This document shows positions 6,080 to 6,175 of a stretch of DNA of 6,175 nucleotides, piece after piece. The notes below the pieces were generated by a model that was not told where the DNA came from, did not search any database, and worked only from the letters and a program-made list of their open reading frames with translations. The DNA comes from Treponema sp. Lineage in GTDB: Bacteria; Spirochaetota; Spirochaetia; Treponematales; Breznakiellaceae. Where the stretch lies: assembly GCA_031281925.1 (NCBI GenBank), contig JAITES010000268.1:1-6175 (forward strand). The letters are read 5' to 3'. Position numbers and translations under genes: made by a program. Every line of letters starts with the position of its first letter. The stretch's first letter is position 1.

Positions 6080-6104
6080 GGAGTTTTTCAGGACGAAAAA
6101 CTCC
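6080..6104 (+). ncRNA. rpsB leader stem-loop 3, next to the ribosome binding site
   Basis: GGAGTTTTTC (6080-6089) is a perfect 10-bp complement of GAAAAACTCC (6095-6104) with loop AGGAC. It ends 2 bases before GAGGAGG (6107-6113), the rpsB Shine-Dalgarno, so forming or extending it could affect ribosome access. There is no following T-run, so it is not a terminator on the plus strand. Confidence 0.6.
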
Positions 6105-6118
6105 GTGAGGAGGATGCT

Positions 6119-6175
6119 TTGGCAGTAGTTACCATGAAAAGCCTGCTGGAATCGGGGGTTCACTTCGGCCATCAG
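6119..6175 (+). CDS. rpsB: 30S ribosomal protein S2, first 19 codons only
   Basis: The reading frame MAVVTMKSLLESGVHFGHQ matches the highly conserved N-terminus of bacterial ribosomal protein S2 (MxxVTMKxLLEAGVHFGHQ), a small-subunit protein bound late in assembly. The start is TTG at 6119-6121, chosen because GAGGAGG (6107-6113) stands 5 bases upstream and the family usually begins with Ala-Val-x-Thr-Met. ATG at 6114 is followed by a stop after four codons, and ATG 6134 would drop conserved residues and lie too far from the binding site. The gene continues beyond the window; tsf normally follows rpsB in bacteria, but that cannot be seen here. Confidence 0.95.
   Translation, partial: MAVVTMKSLLESGVHFGHQ

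Noticed and set aside
1..6175. tRNA genes, CRISPR arrays, insertion sequences or transposase remnants.
   Set aside because: No regularly spaced direct repeats, cloverleaf-like stretch or transposase motifs were seen; nearly all bases are taken by the genes listed.

Overview
The window looks like a piece of a spirochaete chromosome, most likely a termite-gut-type Treponema. This is an inference from about 50% G+C, a TTG-started rpsB, strong GGAGG-type ribosome binding sites and an unusual LacI/solute-binding-protein fusion regulator. No search was run, so the genus is tentative. It joins an accessory sugar-transport locus to housekeeping genes.

Left part, minus strand, read from 2845 towards 1: an operon for a ribose/galactose-type (CUT2 family) ABC importer. 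It encodes a double-cassette ATPase (1271-2845), a first permease (255-1274) that overlaps the ATPase by 4 bases, and a second permease (253 to the window edge) that starts 1 base after the first one's stop. No periplasmic binding-protein gene for this importer is visible; it may lie beyond position 1.

Middle: a short divergent intergenic region (2846-2968) with overlapping -10 elements on the two strands at 2884-2893 and a perfect 20-bp palindrome at 2940-2959 with the AAACGTTT core typical of LacI-family operators. The palindrome touches the Shine-Dalgarno of the divergent regulator gene (2969-5236). This 755-residue protein has a LacI/PurR-type DNA-binding head, a LacI-type sensor domain, and then a complete-looking family 1 (UgpB/MalE-like) solute-binding domain without any export signal. 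It most likely controls the adjacent importer and itself. By hand alignment the LacI sensor has lost the Arg, Asp and Asp normally used to bind the effector, so sensing may have moved to the added domain.

Right part, plus strand: a Maf-family nucleotide pyrophosphatase gene (5321-5908), then a roughly 210-base leader and the first 19 codons of rpsB (ribosomal protein S2), which runs off the window. maf is flanked by two inverted repeats sharing TCCAAAA/TTTTGGAACA. The rpsB leader can fold into three consecutive stem-loops ending 2 bases before the ribosome binding site, a candidate cis-regulatory RNA.
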